NCBI RefSeq assembly: GCF_009801115.1
Contig: NZ_VTOL01000001.1
Coordinates: forward strand, 496,001 to 560,000
Origin: Dyadobacter sp. 3J3
Lineage (GTDB): Bacteria; Bacteroidota; Bacteroidia; Cytophagales; Spirosomataceae
Length of the DNA stretch: 64,000 bases
Direction: 5' to 3'
The notes below the pieces were generated by a model. The model did not search any database. It saw only the letters and a list, made by a program, of their open reading frames with translations, and was not told the origin of the DNA. Position 1 is the stretch's first letter. The number at the start of each line of letters is the position of its first letter. The position numbers and the translations under genes are program-made. This document shows, piece after piece, positions 61,350 through 64,000 of this stretch.

Positions 61350-63086
61350 ATGAAAACCCACAAAAAGCTGAATGAATTGGCGGCAACGGCCATTTGCGGA
61401 AATGACATCACCTCTTCGTGCTTGTACGTTTCTTCACTTACTATTATTTATGCCGGACAATATGCATGGCTGGCACTAATGATTGTGGCCCTGGTGCTGT
61501 TTTTATTTAGGAAAATATATGGAGAAGTGGTTGGAGCACTGCCTTTGAACGGCGGTGCCTACAACGTGCTACTGAATACAACAAGTAAGAGCAATGCATC
61601 CATTGCGGCTTGCCTTACGATTCTCTCGTATATGGCAACAGCAGTCATTTCTGCCAGTGAGGCTATGCATTACTTGCATGGGATTTTACCGTCACTACCG
61701 GTCATGCTCGCTACCGGAGGACTTATAACTGCTTTTCTTTTCCTGGTCATGTCAGGCATAAGCGAATCGTCGATTGTAGCTGTTGTTATTTTCATTTTGC
61801 ACATCGTCGCCATGATCACATTGATTCTCAGCGCTGTTTGGTATGTAAGTGTGAACGGATTGGATATTGCTTACGCCAATTTCAAAATGCCCGCACATGG
61901 AAGTTTTACAACGGCTTTGTTTCTGGGGTTTAGCACAGCTATGCTCGGCATTTCGGGCTTTGAAAGTTCAGCCAATTTTGTGGAAGAGCAGGAACAGGGT
62001 GTTTTCAGAAAAACGTTGAGAAATATGTGGGCCGCCGTATCGATAATCAATCCGCTAATGGCGCTGGCCGCAGTTTCCGTTTTACCATTGACAGAAGTAG
62101 CTGTTAATCAAGAGGCTCTACTTTCTCACATGGGCAATATCACTGCCGGGCCTTGGTTAAGAACCTTTATTTCCGTTGATGCCGTACTCGTTTTAAGTGG
62201 CGCTTTACTGACATCCTATGTGGGCGTCAATGGTCTGATCAAAAGAATGACTCTTGACAGGATCCTTCCCCAGTTCCTGTTAAAAGAAAATTCAAGGGGA
62301 AGTTCTCCAAGAATACTTATCTTATTTTACCTGTTATGCCTATCTGTTCTGGTGATCACGCAAGGTCAACTTGGGCCACTGGCCGGGGTCTACACCATAT
62401 CATTTCTGCTGGTGATGATTTATTTTGGTTTTGGAAATTTTCTTTTAAAGATTAAAAGAAGCCGTTTGCCAAGACCTGAAAAAGCTTCAATCCCAACTGT
62501 TGCCCTGGCAATTATCGCAGTAATGGTCGCCCTCTATGGGAACGTGATCATGCATGCCGAATATCTGATCGTTTTTCTGCAATACTTTTTACCATCCATC
62601 ATTGTCATCTTCCTGCTTTTGAACAGAAATGAACTGTTGCAATACATGTTGATTTTTGTAGAAAGCTTTTTCACTTCGGTAAAAAGGCTAGCTACCTTAA
62701 GCAAATTGCATCTTACCAGAGCATTAAAGAAGTTAACAGAGCAAGAATTTGTCTATTTTACCAAAGGAGACGACATCTCAATTCTGAACAAAGTAATGAT
62801 CTACGTTCAGGAAAACGAGATTACAAAAAAGCTAAAAATCGTCACGGTTTTAGCCGATGGCAGCCATGTTTCAGCAGACTTCCTGAGAGACCTGGACGTA
62901 CTCGACCGCGCCTATCCGGATATCAAAATTGAATATATTCAGATACATGGAACATTCGGACCCCAGATTATTGAAAAATTGAGCGCGGAATGGAACATCC
63001 CCATCAATTTCATGTTTATCAGCTCACCCAGTGACCGGTTTTCTCACCACATTTCGGATTTGGGCGGAGTTAGGCTGATTATTTAA
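61350..63086 (+). CDS. APC-family amino acid permease
   Basis: A 578-residue transporter with 12 membrane segments (about 15-435) and a soluble tail of about 130 residues. Start region ATAICGNDITSSCLYVSS and GALPLNGGAYNVLLN are APC family traits. The tail (ILNKVMIYVQENEITKKLKIVTVLADGS) is reminiscent of a regulatory domain. It lies 102 bases after the trehalose gene. Substrate unknown; an uptake role for a compatible amino acid is speculation. Confidence 0.88.
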   Translation: MKTHKKLNELAATAICGNDITSSCLYVSSLTIIYAGQYAWLALMIVALVLFLFRKIYGEVVGALPLNGGAYNVLLNTTSKSNASIAACLTILSYMATAVISASEAMHYLHGILPSLPVMLATGGLITAFLFLVMSGISESSIVAVVIFILHIVAMITLILSAVWYVSVNGLDIAYANFKMPAHGSFTTALFLGFSTAMLGISGFESSANFVEEQEQGVFRKTLRNMWAAVSIINPLMALAAVSVLPLTEVAVNQEALLSHMGNITAGPWLRTFISVDAVLVLSGALLTSYVGVNGLIKRMTLDRILPQFLLKENSRGSSPRILILFYLLCLSVLVITQGQLGPLAGVYTISFLLVMIYFGFGNFLLKIKRSRLPRPEKASIPTVALAIIAVMVALYGNVIMHAEYLIVFLQYFLPSIIVIFLLLNRNELLQYMLIFVESFFTSVKRLATLSKLHLTRALKKLTEQEFVYFTKGDDISILNKVMIYVQENEITKKLKIVTVLADGSHVSADFLRDLDVLDRAYPDIKIEYIQIHGTFGPQIIEKLSAEWNIPINFMFISSPSDRFSHHISDLGGVRLII

Positions 63087-63092
63087 ATTTTC

Positions 63093-64000
63093 TCAATTCC
63101 ATTCTTCTGTATTTTCTATACCCAGCTTTTTGGCATTAAAAACAGGATCCTTACCCTCGCTCTTTTGCTGTTGGTAATCCCTAAGTGCCAGTAACGCCGG
63201 TTTTCTCAGCAACAGGATTGCAATAATATTTAACCAAGCCATAACGCCAACCCCAATGTCACCAAGAGTCCAGGCCAAAGCGGCCGTTTTTATTGAACCG
63301 TAAAAAGTTGCACCCATAATTAAAGCCCTGAGCACCCAAACCATCCATTTACTATCGTTGTCTTTCTGAAGATAACTGAGATTGGTTTCGGCTATATAAT
63401 AATATGCCATGATGGTAGTGAAGGCAAAGAAAAGAAGTGCGACAGATACGAATTCACTTCCCAGAGACGGAAAATGAACGTTTATCGCCTCCTGTGTAAA
63501 CTGTGAACCAATGGCCATCCCTTTGACATTCTCCACTAAAAAACCTCCCTCAGGGTTTACAACGTTGTATTTCCCAGTAAACAAGATCATTAATGCAGTA
63601 GCTGTACAAACAAATAAGGTGTCAACATAAACCGAAAACGCCTGAACCAATCCCTGTTTTGCCGGGTGACTTGCTTCCGCTGCGGCTGCGGCATGAGGTG
63701 CTGTTCCCTGTCCCGCTTCGTTGGAATAAATCCCCCTCTTGACACCCCAGGATACCGCCATTCCGAAAATCCCGGCAAACGCAGGCTCCATATCAAAAGC
63801 CGAACGAAAGATCAAACCAAAAATGGCTGGAACCTGTGTAATATTTAATGCAATGATTATCAAAGCCATGAGAATATAAGCTCCTGCCATAAATGGCACT
63901 ACAAATTCGGCAACCTTACCAATTCTTTTTACGCCGCCAAAAATGATCAGCCCTAAAAAGACCGTTACCGCACCTCCCGTAATTTCAACCGGAATATCAA
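63093..64000 (-). CDS. Alanine/glycine:cation symporter (AGCS), 3' part, cut by window end
   Basis: The frame is open to the edge, so the start lies beyond 64000. The visible about 302 residues cover the C-terminal two-thirds: TGGAVTVFLGLIIFGGVKRIGKVAEFVVPFMAGA, the family signature GIYSNEAGQGTAPHAAAAAEASHP and following membrane segments. The protein carries alanine or glycine with Na+ across the inner membrane. It is tail to tail with the APC gene, 6 bases apart. Confidence 0.93.
   Translation of the reverse strand, partial: DIPVEITGGAVTVFLGLIIFGGVKRIGKVAEFVVPFMAGAYILMALIIIALNITQVPAIFGLIFRSAFDMEPAFAGIFGMAVSWGVKRGIYSNEAGQGTAPHAAAAAEASHPAKQGLVQAFSVYVDTLFVCTATALMILFTGKYNVVNPEGGFLVENVKGMAIGSQFTQEAINVHFPSLGSEFVSVALLFFAFTTIMAYYYIAETNLSYLQKDNDSKWMVWVLRALIMGATFYGSIKTAALAWTLGDIGVGVMAWLNIIAILLLRKPALLALRDYQQQKSEGKDPVFNAKKLGIENTEEWN

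Overview
The window looks like chromosome of a Bacteroidota bacterium of the order Cytophagales, most like Dyadobacter/Spirosomataceae. This rests on recognised protein families (DUF2254, short AraC regulators beside BON and YtxH genes, outer-membrane barrels with a carboxypeptidase-like N-terminal domain), AT-rich spacers, little sign of Shine-Dalgarno sequences, and promoters of the Bacteroidota type TTTG-N19-TAnnTTTG. The genus is inference. No database was searched; every call comes from reading the sequence.

Layout. 1-4.0 kb: 3' end of a HAD hydrolase, a site-2-protease-like M50 peptidase, a PlsC-like acyltransferase and a GT-C-like membrane protein. 4-13.7 kb (minus strand): HlyD adaptor, TolC, ABC ATPase, two FtsX-type permeases, then a broken GxxExxY gene inside terminal inverted repeats, then an NtrC-type regulator and its kinase. 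Two related repeat spacers, one with a ten-G tract touching a start codon, separate the ABC genes, and a GC-rich inverted-repeat element lies before the tolC stop. 13.8-16.6 kb: a secreted protein of the family usually labelled asparagine synthetase B, and a lone MacB-like permease. 16.65-20.3 kb: tRNA-Leu(CAA) followed by a decayed defence island holding an intact HipB with operator, broken hipA, a helicase relic, an hsdM'-hsdR' deletion fusion and one intact unknown gene.

20.4-41.2 kb is a carbon and stress region: phosphoglucomutase, alpha-glucan phosphorylase, phosphoketolase, an aldolase fragment, a PPK2-like protein without its P-loop lysine, cupins, an Acg-type nitroreductase, a soluble histidine kinase, an aldehyde dehydrogenase, a zinc-free MDR reductase, a D-2-hydroxyacid dehydrogenase, two paralogous AraC regulators, and BON and YtxH proteins. 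Together these could route glycogen to glucose phosphates, acetyl-phosphate and lactate when respiration is limited. 41.3-45.1 kb: SDR gene and a second adaptor-FtsX-ATPase exporter operon. 45.2-49.5 kb: Crp/Fnr regulator with secreted GlcG-like and hydroxyisourate hydrolase proteins, an HtrA protease and lipoproteins.

50-64 kb reads as envelope and osmotic stress: a DUF2254 protein, two MscS channels, an NhaP-type antiporter, a large outer-membrane barrel protein, a fused trehalose-6-phosphate synthase/phosphatase, an APC permease and the 3' part of an AGCS symporter cut by the window end.
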